Shown here in pieces: positions 9,453-18,174 of a stretch of DNA of 59,166 nt; position 1 is the first letter of the stretch; every line of letters begins with the position of its first letter. The DNA lies in the NCBI GenBank assembly GCA_902566775.1, contig CACFKF010000001.1, positions 1-59,166 on the forward strand. Reading direction: 5' to 3'. The notes under the pieces were generated by a model that made no database searches, had not been told where the DNA came from, and worked only from the letters and a program-made list of their open reading frames with translations. A program made the translations under genes and the position numbers. Source of the stretch: an uncultured Pelagibacteraceae bacterium (lineage in GTDB: Bacteria; Pseudomonadota; Alphaproteobacteria; Pelagibacterales; Pelagibacteraceae).

Positions 9453-9863
9453 TTAATAACATTTGGTTAACCAAATATCATAAACAGGATGGTCAAAAGG
9501 CCTAATTGATGGGCTGGAAGAAAAAGTCCATCCATTAAACACAAATACTTCATCATTACTTTTTTTGCTAATATCTTTGACTTGTAAGTAAGCAGTTATT
9601 TCTGGATTATCATCAAACTCCGAATTTTGGCATTTCAATGCTTTAATTAACAAATTTTCAAACTCTTTTTCTTCACCCATTCGAATTTCTAATTTACTAT
9701 TTTTTGAACTTACTTTGTCTAATATTTTTATTTCGACAAATTTTTCTTCATTTTGATTCTTTATATTGGTTTCAGATTTTGCAATTGATAAAAATAAACT
9801 TAAGCATAATAATATATATACAAAATTATTTTTTCCAAGACTTATATTTTTTTCCAATTTCAT
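9453..9863 (-). CDS. DUF2155 domain protein, exported
   Basis: About 136 residues from the preferred start MKLEKNISLG at 9863, giving a lysine-rich N terminus, a hydrophobic signal segment (NFVYILLCLSLFLSIAKS) and a C-terminal DUF2155 domain: EITAYLQVKD, then FNGWTFSSSPSIRPFDHPVYDIWLTKC. The function of the family is unknown. It lies directly downstream of an NDUFA12-like gene, a pairing usual in alphaproteobacteria, and overlaps its end by 38 bases. An alternative ATG at 9935 would add 24 polar residues in front of the signal segment and deepen the overlap, so I reject it. Confidence 0.82.
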   Translation of the reverse strand: MKLEKNISLGKNNFVYILLCLSLFLSIAKSETNIKNQNEEKFVEIKILDKVSSKNSKLEIRMGEEKEFENLLIKALKCQNSEFDDNPEITAYLQVKDISKKSNDEVFVFNGWTFSSSPSIRPFDHPVYDIWLTKCY

Positions 9864-10185
9864 TATTTTTTTTGTTTGGATGGTATGATTGATCTGTTCC
9901 GGTTTGATTAGATAAATGTTGTTTTTGCCACTCATATCTTTTTAAATTGTGTAAATTTTCAATTTTATTTTTTGTATGATGTATCCAAGAATACCAATCA
10001 TCAGGAATTTTTGTAGCTTCAATCTCGCTGTTATAAATTACCCATCTTTTTCCATTTTTATTTTCGTAATATTTGTTGCCTAACGAATCTTTTCCAACAA
10101 ATTTTCCAAACAGAATTGTTTGAATTCTTGTTCCAAGTGTTTGCTGATTCCACCAAACAAATATTTGTTTAAAAAATGTCAACAT
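9826..10185 (-). CDS. NDUFA12-like accessory subunit of respiratory complex I (17.2 kDa subunit family)
   Basis: The 119-residue protein matches the NDUFA12/B17.2 family found in mitochondria and alphaproteobacteria: GTRIQTILFGKFVGKDSLGNKYYE early on, then KRWVIYNSEIEATKIPDDWYSWIHH and a basic C terminus. In mitochondria this subunit sits on the peripheral arm of NADH:ubiquinone oxidoreductase. The nuo operon is not in this window, which is normal for this family. It is divergent from the gene at 10300, with a 114-base gap holding an inverted repeat. Confidence 0.9.
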   Translation of the reverse strand: MLTFFKQIFVWWNQQTLGTRIQTILFGKFVGKDSLGNKYYENKNGKRWVIYNSEIEATKIPDDWYSWIHHTKNKIENLHNLKRYEWQKQHLSNQTGTDQSYHPNKKNNEIGKKYKSWKK

Positions 10186-10197
10186 ATTTTTTTATAT

Positions 10198-10224
10198 TTT
10201 TTTACAATTTAAAATTGTAAAAAA
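10198..10224. repeat. AT-rich inverted repeat between divergent genes
   Basis: A 13-base arm (TTTTTTACAATTT) is followed after one base by its complement (AAATTGTAAAAAA). It sits 13 bases upstream of the NDUFA12-like start and about 75 bases before the start at 10300. The genes diverge, so it is not placed as a terminator for either; it may be an operator or promoter dyad. In such AT-rich DNA some palindromes arise by chance. Confidence 0.5.
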
Positions 10225-10299
10225 TAAATTAGACTAAAATTATTAAATGTATATATATTAATTATCTGTAGACGTAAAAATTTAATTAATAGAATAACA

Positions 10300-11127
10300 A
10301 TGGCCAAATACCTAGTAGAAACATATTATACATGTAGTTTTAAAGTCTCCCATTACTTGGAAAATGTTAATGAAAAAGAGTTGGCAAGTCTTGAAAAAAG
10401 AGATGACGGAAAATTTGAAGTTTTAGATGTAAAACTTGATAATAGAAAAACTAAGAATCTTAACAGAAATTTAGTTGATGTTGAAAAAAAGATAATAAAT
10501 AAAGATGTTATCAACGAAACATCTAAACCAAAAGTTGTTTCAAATGATATTAACCAGAAACTCGTAAAAAAAATAAATGAAGGCATTGGAAAGCGTTTTA
10601 GTATGCCCGATAGAAGAAAAGGTTATATACAAAAAGCTTCTATTGGGAATCATAAAGTATACTTGCATACTGGAGAATATGAAGATGGAAAAATAGGAGA
10701 AATTTTCATAGACACCAGTAAAGAGGGTGAATTGGTAAAAGCATTAATGAATAATTTTGCTATAGCAATATCTCTTGGACTTCAATATGGAGTGCCTCTT
10801 GATGAATTTGTAAATGCTTATGTTGATACAAAATTTGAACCCTCTGGCAAAGTTGCAGGCAATGATCGTATTCTGAGTGCTTCGTCAATTTTAGATTATA
10901 TATTTAGAGAGCTTGCTATATCATACTTAAATAGAGAAGATTTAGCTCATACACCTTCTATTGGTGGAAAAGATGTTAATCAAAGAGATGATGAAGATAT
11001 TGAAGGTCAAAACAAATTTTTAAAAATTGTAAAAGATATTACAAGTAAAGGATTTGTAAGAAACAATTATAAGAAAAATTTAGTAGATCTTTCTGATATA
11101 AAAATTAATCTCAAAGGTAAGAAATAA
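10300..11127 (+). CDS. Orphan NrdJ C-terminal (NrdJb/TSCPD-like) protein
   Basis: The 275-residue protein aligns by eye with the C-terminal part of alphaproteobacterial B12-dependent ribonucleotide reductase Nrd[21 protein letters not shown], then [36 protein letters not shown] and [20 protein letters not shown]. The catalytic barrel of NrdJ is absent here. The N-terminal 60 residues ([20 protein letters not shown]) precede a charged linker. Only one cysteine is present, so no cysteine-pair metal site or redox pair is possible. Split NrdJa/NrdJb enzymes exist, for example in Pseudomonas aeruginosa, but no nrdJa is next to it. Its role may be nucleotide sensing or an accessory task; function unknown. 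It converges on aspS with two bases between. Confidence 0.82.
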   Translation: MAKYLVETYYTCSFKVSHYLENVNEKELASLEKRDDGKFEVLDVKLDNRKTKNLNRNLVDVEKKIINKDVINETSKPKVVSNDINQKLVKKINEGIGKRFSMPDRRKGYIQKASIGNHKVYLHTGEYEDGKIGEIFIDTSKEGELVKALMNNFAIAISLGLQYGVPLDEFVNAYVDTKFEPSGKVAGNDRILSASSILDYIFRELAISYLNREDLAHTPSIGGKDVNQRDDEDIEGQNKFLKIVKDITSKGFVRNNYKKNLVDLSDIKINLKGKK

Positions 11128-11129
11128 TA

Positions 11130-12914
11130 TTATTTATTTTTATTTATAGACAAATTTAGTTCTTTTAATTGGTCAGAACTCGCTTCTGATGGAGCGCTCA
11201 TCATAAGATCTTGAGCATTTTGATTCATTGGAAACATGGTTACTTCTCTAATATTCTTTTCTTCTGCTAATAACATAATAATTCTATCAATCCCAGGAGC
11301 TATACCACCATGCGGTGGAGCACCATAACTCAAAGCATTAATCATTCCGCTAAATTTTTCATCTACTTTATCCTTGTCATATCCAGCAATGGAAAACAAC
11401 TTGTACATAAGTTCTGGTATATGGTTTCTAATTGCACCTGAAGATAGTTCAACTCCATTACAAACAATGTCGTACTGATAAGCTTTAATATTTAATGGGT
11501 TTTTAAAATCAATTTTTTTTACTTCTCCTTGTGGCATTGAAAAAGGATTGTGACTAAATTTAATTTTATTAGTTATTTGATCTTTTTCAAACATTGGGTA
11601 GTCAACTATCCAGCAAAAAGCAAATTCGTTTTCATTAATTATTCCTAATGAACTAGCTATCTTATCTCTAGCTAATGAAGTAATTTTTTCCAAATCACCA
11701 GTTTTTGCACAGGCCAAAAAAATACTATCTCCTATTTCTGCAGAAGTTATATTCATGATTTCTTTTAATGATTCCTCTGAAAAAAATTTCCCTACAGGAC
11801 CTTTGGCAGAAATATTATTATTTTTTTCGAGTATGAAATATGCAAGACCTGAAGCACCTTCTTCTTTTGCCCATTTGTCTATACCATCAAAAAAACTTCT
11901 TGGTCTATCTTTTGTTTTTTTGGCAACTATTGCTCTTACAAAAGATCCTGATTTAACAAGTTTTTTAAAAATTTCAAATTTGACATCTTCTCTAGAAAAA
12001 ATCTTTGTCAAGTCGTGTATAATTAATGGATTTCTCAAATCAGGCTTGTCTGTCCCATATTTTAACATTGTTTCTTCAAATTTTATTTTAGGAAATTTTT
12101 CATACTTAAGTTTTTTATTTGAGAACTTTTTAAAAATATTGACCATTAATTTTTCTACAACTTCAAAGACATCTTCTTGTTCTACAAAAGACATCTCCAA
12201 ATCTAATTGATAAAATTCCCCAGGGCTTCGGTCAGCACGTGCATCTTCATCTCTAAAACAAGGAGCTATTTGGAAATATTTATCAAAACCAGCTACCATA
12301 ATTAATTGTTTAAATTGCTGAGGAGCTTGTGGAAGAGCATAAAATTTTCCTGGATTTAATCTGCTCGGAACTAAAAAATCTCGCGCTCCTTCAGGACTTG
12401 AAGATGTTAAAATTGGAGTTTGAAATTCCAAAAATCCAAATTTAGTCATTTCAGATCTTATGAATTCAATCACTTTTGATCTTAAAATAATATTTTCATG
12501 AATTTTTTTTCTTCTTAAATCTAAAAATCTATATTTTAATCTAATTTCTTCAGCATATTCTTGATCAGTAAAAATAGGCATGGGTAATTCTTTGCAGTGA
12601 CCTAGAATTTCAAATGATTCTATTTTAACTTCAATCTCTCCAGTTTTTAATTCAGAGTTAATAGTGTCTGCAGAACGTGCTATAACAATTCCTTCTACTT
12701 TAATAACGCTTTCTAATTGTAATTTTTCTAAACTTTTAAAAAAACTATTGCTTTTATCAATAACACATTGAGTCAGACCGTAATTATCTCTTAAATCAAT
12801 AAATAGTAAATTCCCATGATCTCTTTTTTTATTAACCCAACCGGATAAAATGATTTTTTGGCTTTTGTTTTTTATATTTAACTCATTACAGTTATGTGTT
12901 CTATATTTATGCAA
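11130..12914 (-). CDS. aspS: Aspartyl-tRNA synthetase
   Basis: A class II aminoacyl-tRNA synthetase of 594 residues, close to the 590 of E. coli. An N-terminal OB fold binds the anticodon (SGWVNKKRDHGNLLFIDLRD). Motif 2 is FRDEDARADRSPGEFYQLD and motif 3 is GIAPGIDRIIMLLAEE, with the bacterial GAD insertion between. Many alphaproteobacterial AspRS enzymes also aspartylate tRNA-Asn; discrimination cannot be decided here. The start lies one base downstream of the hdaA stop, so it is in the DUF2066-hdaA-aspS transcription unit. Confidence 0.97.
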   Translation of the reverse strand: MHKYRTHNCNELNIKNKSQKIILSGWVNKKRDHGNLLFIDLRDNYGLTQCVIDKSNSFFKSLEKLQLESVIKVEGIVIARSADTINSELKTGEIEVKIESFEILGHCKELPMPIFTDQEYAEEIRLKYRFLDLRRKKIHENIILRSKVIEFIRSEMTKFGFLEFQTPILTSSSPEGARDFLVPSRLNPGKFYALPQAPQQFKQLIMVAGFDKYFQIAPCFRDEDARADRSPGEFYQLDLEMSFVEQEDVFEVVEKLMVNIFKKFSNKKLKYEKFPKIKFEETMLKYGTDKPDLRNPLIIHDLTKIFSREDVKFEIFKKLVKSGSFVRAIVAKKTKDRPRSFFDGIDKWAKEEGASGLAYFILEKNNNISAKGPVGKFFSEESLKEIMNITSAEIGDSIFLACAKTGDLEKITSLARDKIASSLGIINENEFAFCWIVDYPMFEKDQITNKIKFSHNPFSMPQGEVKKIDFKNPLNIKAYQYDIVCNGVELSSGAIRNHIPELMYKLFSIAGYDKDKVDEKFSGMINALSYGAPPHGGIAPGIDRIIMLLAEEKNIREVTMFPMNQNAQDLMMSAPSEASSDQLKELNLSINKNK

Positions 12915-12915
12915 T

Positions 12916-13578
12916 TTAAACCTTCAGTGCTTCTTTAATAATTTTAAAATCAATAGATTTCTTTCTTTTCAAACTGATCTCATCAAGTTTATATACAAAT
13001 TCATATATCTTTCCATAAGATCTATCAATGTGTTTAATGATAAAATCTATAAGTTTTTTATCAACCTTGATTTGTCTATCAGAAAAATTTTTTAATAAAA
13101 TCGCAAAAATTAATTCATCATCAGGATTTTCAATTTTAGCGAAAACACAATTCCTTGATCTAGATACAAAATCCTTAAGTCTAAATTTGAACTGATTAAT
13201 TGGTATCAATGAGTTTATTAAAATAAATTTGTTATCTTGGTCTGCTACATTAAACAAAGTATACATTAGCTTTTCATCAACATTTTCGTCAAAATCGTCT
13301 AATATTAGGTTTTCAAAAATTTTAAATTCTTTTAAACTTTCTTGACTAAACTCATTTGCTTGTATTTTAAAAGCTTTGTACTTTTTTTTAAATATATTTG
13401 ATAAGTGTGTTTTGCCGCAATATTTTTCACCATGCACATTTAATATGTTTTTTTCCCACTTGGGCCATTTTTCTACTAAACTAAAAGCAAAAAAATTACT
13501 TTTATTTACATAAAAGTCTTCATTCATATAATTTTGTTTCAAATCAAATTGTAGTAATAATTGATTTAAATCATTCAT
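12916..13578 (-). CDS. hdaA: HdaA, DnaA-homologous regulator of replication initiation
   Basis: A 220-residue AAA+ protein related to DnaA domain III without the DNA-binding domain IV, as in Hda. It has a Walker A-like GEKYCGKTHLS (Gly50-Lys56-Thr57) and Walker B LILDDFDE (91-98), followed by a sensor-1-like ILINSLIPI and an arginine-rich RLKDFVSRSRN. Hda proteins bind the sliding clamp and stimulate ATP hydrolysis by DnaA; a possible clamp-binding motif is near the N terminus (NQLLLQFDL). The gene overlaps DUF2066 by four bases, the order usual in alphaproteobacteria. Confidence 0.87.
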   Translation of the reverse strand: MNDLNQLLLQFDLKQNYMNEDFYVNKSNFFAFSLVEKWPKWEKNILNVHGEKYCGKTHLSNIFKKKYKAFKIQANEFSQESLKEFKIFENLILDDFDENVDEKLMYTLFNVADQDNKFILINSLIPINQFKFRLKDFVSRSRNCVFAKIENPDDELIFAILLKNFSDRQIKVDKKLIDFIIKHIDRSYGKIYEFVYKLDEISLKRKKSIDFKIIKEALKV

Positions 13579-14654
13579 TTAATTTTCCAAATTTGATTAT
13601 TTTTCTCAAGATTTAATCCTATAGTTTTAATCTCTTTAAAAAATTTATCAGGCGATCCATTATAAATAACTTTATAAAAAATATCTTTGTTATTAAAAGA
13701 TAGTATCATAAAATTTGAAACTAAATCTAAATCTTCCAAAGTTTTTTCAAACAATTCTATTGTATGATAATCTTTGGAAGATAAAGAAAAAGTTATAGGT
13801 AATTGAATTGAAGTATTTATTATATTTAATTTTTTCCATTCATCTTCGTAGATATTTTTTAAATCAAGTATTAATCTTGATATAGATGTATCATAATTAA
13901 GGTCTAGGTCATTATAATTAATAGAAAAAATTTTATAATTATTATTTAATTCTAGCTTGGACAAAACATTAATTTGATTTTGGTCTTGATAAATAATTGA
14001 TACTATATAATTCTCTAAATTATATTTTTTAGAAATCTCCTCAAAATTATATTCTTCTATTAACCCAATATTGTTATTAAAAGTTTGCGCATCTTCAATA
14101 TCTTCATTTGGAAGAATATAATTTAATAAGTGATAATTTTTTTTATAATTATTCCAATTATTGTAAATTGGATTTTTTTCAAAATAAACTAATCCGTTTT
14201 CTTTGTTATTAATTAACAATGGTATAAACAAAAGGTTCAATTTTTTTGGCATAGAAGGAAAAATGTTTTTTGACTCAAAGTACTTGTATGTGTTTTTTTT
14301 ATTAAAATTAACATTAAATTTTGCATAATATTTATTTTCATAAAATTTTTCGTCACTTACATTGAAAGAATCAATTAAACTTTTTATTGTTGATAAATTT
14401 GTTTTTTTTATTTTTTTAATATCTTTTGAAACAATTACTGTTGAAATTAATTGAAAAAAAGCTGATTCAAATGCTTTATCAAAGACCCTTTTTTTATTAA
14501 AATCTAAATTAAAATCTTCAGAAATCTCTATTTCGTTTATTTTAAATGAATTAGCATGTAGTTTTGAAATTAATATAGAGTTTAAAAAAATGGTAAAAAA
14601 GAAAATGAATTTGCAAAATTTTTTTATAATTTCTAATTTACTTTTAAAAGTCAT
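13575..14654 (-). CDS. DUF2066 domain protein, exported
   Basis: A 359-residue protein with an N-terminal signal or anchor (FCKFIFFFTIFLNSILISKL, about 12-31) followed by an early region rich in Asp/Phe/Lys (DFNKKRVFDKAFESAFFQLI) that resembles DUF2066. The assignment is supported by location: DUF2066 genes sit between divergent purM and hdaA in many alphaproteobacteria. No catalytic motif is visible and the function is unknown. Its start codon is 17 bases from the divergent purM start, so the promoters of both must overlap the opposite coding sequence. Confidence 0.75.
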   Translation of the reverse strand: MTFKSKLEIIKKFCKFIFFFTIFLNSILISKLHANSFKINEIEISEDFNLDFNKKRVFDKAFESAFFQLISTVIVSKDIKKIKKTNLSTIKSLIDSFNVSDEKFYENKYYAKFNVNFNKKNTYKYFESKNIFPSMPKKLNLLFIPLLINNKENGLVYFEKNPIYNNWNNYKKNYHLLNYILPNEDIEDAQTFNNNIGLIEEYNFEEISKKYNLENYIVSIIYQDQNQINVLSKLELNNNYKIFSINYNDLDLNYDTSISRLILDLKNIYEDEWKKLNIINTSIQLPITFSLSSKDYHTIELFEKTLEDLDLVSNFMILSFNNKDIFYKVIYNGSPDKFFKEIKTIGLNLEKNNQIWKIK

Positions 14655-14671
14655 ATTTAAACTTAATAATA

Positions 14672-15697
14672 ATGAATAAACATAAATTTACATACGAAAA
14701 AAGTGGCGTCAATATTGCAGCTGCAGATAAATTTGTTAAAATTATATCTAAAATTTCAAAAAAAAATAAAAAAAATAAAAGTTTCGAAAATATTGGTGGT
14801 TTTGGATCTATATCTAACATTCCAAAAAATATTAAAAATCCAAAAATAGTTGCGAGTACGGATGGTGTTGGTACAAAAATTGAGATAGCAAATATTTTAA
14901 GCAAATATGACACAATTGGAATAGATCTTGTTGCTATGTGTGTGAACGATTTGATAGTTCAGGGTGCCAAACCACTTCTCTTTCTTGATTACATATCAAT
15001 TAACAAAATAAACCTGTCTAAACTTAAATCAATACTAAAAGGAATTATTAAAGGCTGTAATATATCAGGTTGCGAATTGGTTGGAGGTGAGACAGCTGAA
15101 ATGCCAGGTACCTATGAAAGTAATAAATTTGATATAGCTGGTTTTTCTGTTGGAATAGTTGATCAAAAAAAAATACTTCATAAAAAAATTAAAAAAAATA
15201 ATTTAATTTTAGCAATACCTTCTAGTGGAATTCATTCAAATGGTTATTCTTTGGTAAGACATATTATAAATAAAAAAAAAATAAATATTAAAAAAAATAG
15301 ATTCTTAAATAAAGAATTGTTAAGACCAACCAAAATTTATGTTAAAGAAATTTTAAGTTTAATAAAATATAACTTAATTAATGGATGTGCAAATATTACT
15401 GGGGGTGGTTTGCCTGATAACTTAAAAAGAGTTATGCCAGAAGGATTAACTGCAGAAATAAACCTCGATAAAATAAAAACAAAAAAAATATTTAAGTGGC
15501 TGAAAAAAAATAAAATTAATGACAATGAAATGTTAAAAACTTTCAATTGTGGAGTTGGTTTTTGTCTAATAATTAAATCTAAAAATTTAAATAAAATAAA
15601 AAGATTTTTTACTAAAAATTACGAACCTTATATTATCGGTAAAATTATTTCTGGAAAAAGTAAAATAAAATTAAATGAAAAAATCAATTGGTCCTGA
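14672..15697 (+). CDS. purM: Phosphoribosylaminoimidazole synthetase (AIR synthase)
   Basis: PurM closes formylglycinamidine ribotide to AIR in purine synthesis, using ATP. The 341-residue length is normal. Signatures are the N-terminal YEKSGVNIAAAD, STDGVGTKIEIA, GIDLVAMCVNDLIVQGAKPL and GGETAEMPG, then ITGGGLPDNLKRVMPEGL. Many surface positions have drifted to lysine, as throughout this genome. It overlaps purN by 23 bases, so the two enzymes are coupled. Confidence 0.97.
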   Translation: MNKHKFTYEKSGVNIAAADKFVKIISKISKKNKKNKSFENIGGFGSISNIPKNIKNPKIVASTDGVGTKIEIANILSKYDTIGIDLVAMCVNDLIVQGAKPLLFLDYISINKINLSKLKSILKGIIKGCNISGCELVGGETAEMPGTYESNKFDIAGFSVGIVDQKKILHKKIKKNNLILAIPSSGIHSNGYSLVRHIINKKKINIKKNRFLNKELLRPTKIYVKEILSLIKYNLINGCANITGGGLPDNLKRVMPEGLTAEINLDKIKTKKIFKWLKKNKINDNEMLKTFNCGVGFCLIIKSKNLNKIKRFFTKNYEPYIIGKIISGKSKIKLNEKINWS

Positions 15698-16253
15698 TAA
15701 AATTAGAACAGCTATATTTATATCAGGAACAGGTTCAAATTTAAAAAACTTAATTAAATTTTCTTCCAAAAGAAATTCACCAATTTCTATTAATTTAGTT
15801 ATTTCTAATAAAAAAAAGGCAAAGGGATTAAAATATGCAAATCAAAAAAAAATTGAAAAAAAAATAGTTACCTTTAAAGAGCAGAAAAAAGCAGAAAAAA
15901 TAATCATAAATCTACTAAAAAAAAGAAAAATTAAATTTATCTGTCTTGCTGGATTCATGAAAATTTTATCAAATAATTTTCTAAAAAAATTTAATGGCAA
16001 AGTAGTTAATATACATCCCTCTTTACTTCCAAAATATAAAGGTTTGTATACACATAAAAGAGCCCTTAAAAATAATGATAATTTTTCAGGTTGTACCGTA
16101 CATTATGTTACTTCTAAACTAGACTCTGGAAAAATAATATTACAAAAAAAAATTAAAATAAGCAAAACTGATAATGAGAACACTTTAAGAAAAAAAATTC
16201 TCATTGAAGAACATAAACTTTATCCTAGAGCTATTAATAAAATTTTTATTTAA
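15675..16253 (+). CDS. purN: Phosphoribosylglycinamide formyltransferase (GAR transformylase)
   Basis: PurN transfers the formyl group of 10-formyl-THF to GAR, linking purine synthesis to one-carbon folate. The 192-residue protein has the phosphate loop ISGTGSNLKNL, the catalytic segment VVNIHPSLLPKYKGLYTHKR with the Asn-His pair, and the conserved GCTVHYVTSKLDSGKIILQ with the active-site Asp. It overlaps the purM end and shares TTAA with the convergent ndk stop. Confidence 0.95.
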   Translation: MKKSIGPDKIRTAIFISGTGSNLKNLIKFSSKRNSPISINLVISNKKKAKGLKYANQKKIEKKIVTFKEQKKAEKIIINLLKKRKIKFICLAGFMKILSNNFLKKFNGKVVNIHPSLLPKYKGLYTHKRALKNNDNFSGCTVHYVTSKLDSGKIILQKKIKISKTDNENTLRKKILIEEHKLYPRAINKIFI

Positions 16254-16660
16254 TTATCAAAGAAAAAATTAATTTCTATTTTAGCGTTCTCTACGCTGTC
16301 AGAGCCATGAACTGAGTTTTTGTCAATAGAAACACCATATTTCTTCCTAAGTGTTCCCTCTTCTGCTTTTTTTGGATCTGTAGCACCCATAAGATCTCTA
16401 TTTGCCATTACTGCATCTTCTTTTTCTAGAACCATAACTACAATTGGCCCTGAAGACAAATAACTACATAAATCATTATAAAAAGGTTTAGTTTCATGAA
16501 CTTTATAGAATTGTTCTGCTTCAGATTTTGTTATTTGAATTTTTTTTTCTTTTACTATTTTAAAACCTTTACTGATAAATTCTTTTTTTATTTCGTTTTC
16601 TAAATTTCTTTCAACAGCATCTGGTTTTATTATTGAAAGTGTTTGTTCTAAATTACTCAT
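16250..16660 (-). CDS. ndk: Nucleoside diphosphate kinase
   Basis: Ndk balances nucleoside triphosphate pools by phosphotransfer through a phosphohistidine. At 136 residues it is near the usual 140. The catalytic His118 lies in KNSVHGSDSVENA, and the N terminus EQTLSIIKPDAVERNL and MGATDPKKAEEGTLRKKYG are diagnostic. The start overlaps the pepA end by eight bases. Overlapping TAA stops are shared with purN at 16250-16253. Confidence 0.97.
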   Translation of the reverse strand: MSNLEQTLSIIKPDAVERNLENEIKKEFISKGFKIVKEKKIQITKSEAEQFYKVHETKPFYNDLCSYLSSGPIVVMVLEKEDAVMANRDLMGATDPKKAEEGTLRKKYGVSIDKNSVHGSDSVENAKIEINFFFDN

Positions 16661-18116
16661 AATTATCCTCTACAAATTGATTTAACAGTCTCACACCGTA
16701 ACCTGTGGCACCTTTTGGATTTACCGCACCTCCATATTTTGAAAATGCCATACCAGCAATGTCAAGATGTGCCCAAGGTGTTTTATTAATTATAAATCTT
16801 TGTAAAAATTGTGCTGCTGTTGTTGAGCCTGCTCCTCCAACATAATTAATATTTTGCATATCAGCAATTTTTGACTCCATTAACTTATCATAGTTTTTAT
16901 GTAGCGGTAACCTCCACACTTTTTCTTCAACTTTTTCACCTGCATCAAAAATTTGTTTTGAAAGTTTATCATTATTTGAAAAAAGGCCTGCGTATTCAGA
17001 TCCCAAACAAACTATGATGGCTCCTGTCAAAGTTGCTAAATCGATCATAAGTTGAGGTTTAAATTTTTTCTCTGTAAAAGTTAATGCGTCAGCTAGAACC
17101 AATCTTCCTTCTGCATCAGTATTTAAAACTTCTATTGTTTTACCGCTGTATGATTTGACTATATCTCCAGGTCTTTGTGCATTGCCACCTGGCATATTTT
17201 CAACAAGACCTACAACACCAACAGCATTTATTTTTGCTTTTCTTATTGCAAAATTTTTCATTAATCCAACTACTACTGCTGATCCTGCCATATCGTATGT
17301 CATATCTTCCATAAATCTAGCTGGCTTTAAAGATATCCCGCCAGTATCAAAACACACACCTTTACCAATAAAGCCTAAAGGTTTTGATTTTGATTTAGAA
17401 CCTTTCCATTCAATAGTTACAAGATAAGATCCCCTTATACTTCCTTGACCAACTCCTAATAAAGCATTTAATCCTAATTTTTTTAATTTTCTTTTGTCAT
17501 AAATTGTAACTTTCAAGCCATACTTTTTTAATTTAATTAACCTTTTTGCATATTCATCTGGATGCAAAATGTTTCCAGGTTCAGAAACAAGATCTCTTGT
17601 AAAAAAAGTTCCTTCTTCAAGAGCTTTGAACTTTAATTTATTTTTTAGTGAAAATGTATTTTGTTTTCCAATTAAATTAATTTTTAAATTATTTTTTGTT
17701 TTTTTTGATTTATATAAATTAAACTCATATGATTTTAATTTAAGACCGTGCATAAAACGACCTACAAAATCTTTACCGGGTTTACTTTTTACACTTTCAG
17801 TAATTAATGATAGATCTTTAAATGAATTATTTTTAATATAATTATAAAATTCTGCCCCTAAGCTTTCTACATCAGAACCTTTTAAATTATTTTTTACTGA
17901 TATTAATATAAGAGTTTTTTTTGTATTTATGTTAAATGAAATAATCTTTTGTTTTGTATCTCTTTTATTTTTTATAATTTTTTCAACATAAGAGGTTTCA
18001 TCTTTTAATAAGAAATTTCTTATATTTTTTATTTGAAATTTATCTTCAGTAAATAAAGCAATTACACCTAGATTGCTTGATTTAGCTTTATTTTTATAGA
18101 CAACTTGAACACTCAT
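16653..18116 (-). CDS. pepA: Leucyl aminopeptidase (M17 family)
   Basis: A cytosolic dimetal aminopeptidase of 487 residues that removes N-terminal residues from peptides. The C-terminal catalytic domain has the signature NTDAEGRLVLADAL, and metal ligands in GKGVCFDTGGISLKPARFM and DMAGSAVV. The less conserved N-terminal domain occupies about 1-160. It is the first gene of a pepA-ndk unit and diverges from lptF across 58 bases, the order usual in alphaproteobacteria. E. coli PepA also binds DNA; nothing here shows that role. Confidence 0.96.
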   Translation of the reverse strand: MSVQVVYKNKAKSSNLGVIALFTEDKFQIKNIRNFLLKDETSYVEKIIKNKRDTKQKIISFNINTKKTLILISVKNNLKGSDVESLGAEFYNYIKNNSFKDLSLITESVKSKPGKDFVGRFMHGLKLKSYEFNLYKSKKTKNNLKINLIGKQNTFSLKNKLKFKALEEGTFFTRDLVSEPGNILHPDEYAKRLIKLKKYGLKVTIYDKRKLKKLGLNALLGVGQGSIRGSYLVTIEWKGSKSKSKPLGFIGKGVCFDTGGISLKPARFMEDMTYDMAGSAVVVGLMKNFAIRKAKINAVGVVGLVENMPGGNAQRPGDIVKSYSGKTIEVLNTDAEGRLVLADALTFTEKKFKPQLMIDLATLTGAIIVCLGSEYAGLFSNNDKLSKQIFDAGEKVEEKVWRLPLHKNYDKLMESKIADMQNINYVGGAGSTTAAQFLQRFIINKTPWAHLDIAGMAFSKYGGAVNPKGATGYGVRLLNQFVEDNYE

Positions 18117-18174
18117 AGATTACATATATACTTTAGGTTGAAATGTTGTATATGTTCAAAATTGTCATATTTCA

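Noticed and set aside
9864-9935. Upstream ATG of the DUF2155 gene
   Set aside because: It would put polar residues before the signal segment and enlarge the overlap with the NDUFA12-like gene.
11755-12210. 151-codon open frame opposite aspS
   Set aside because: It is the antisense shadow of a highly conserved synthetase and shows no domain.
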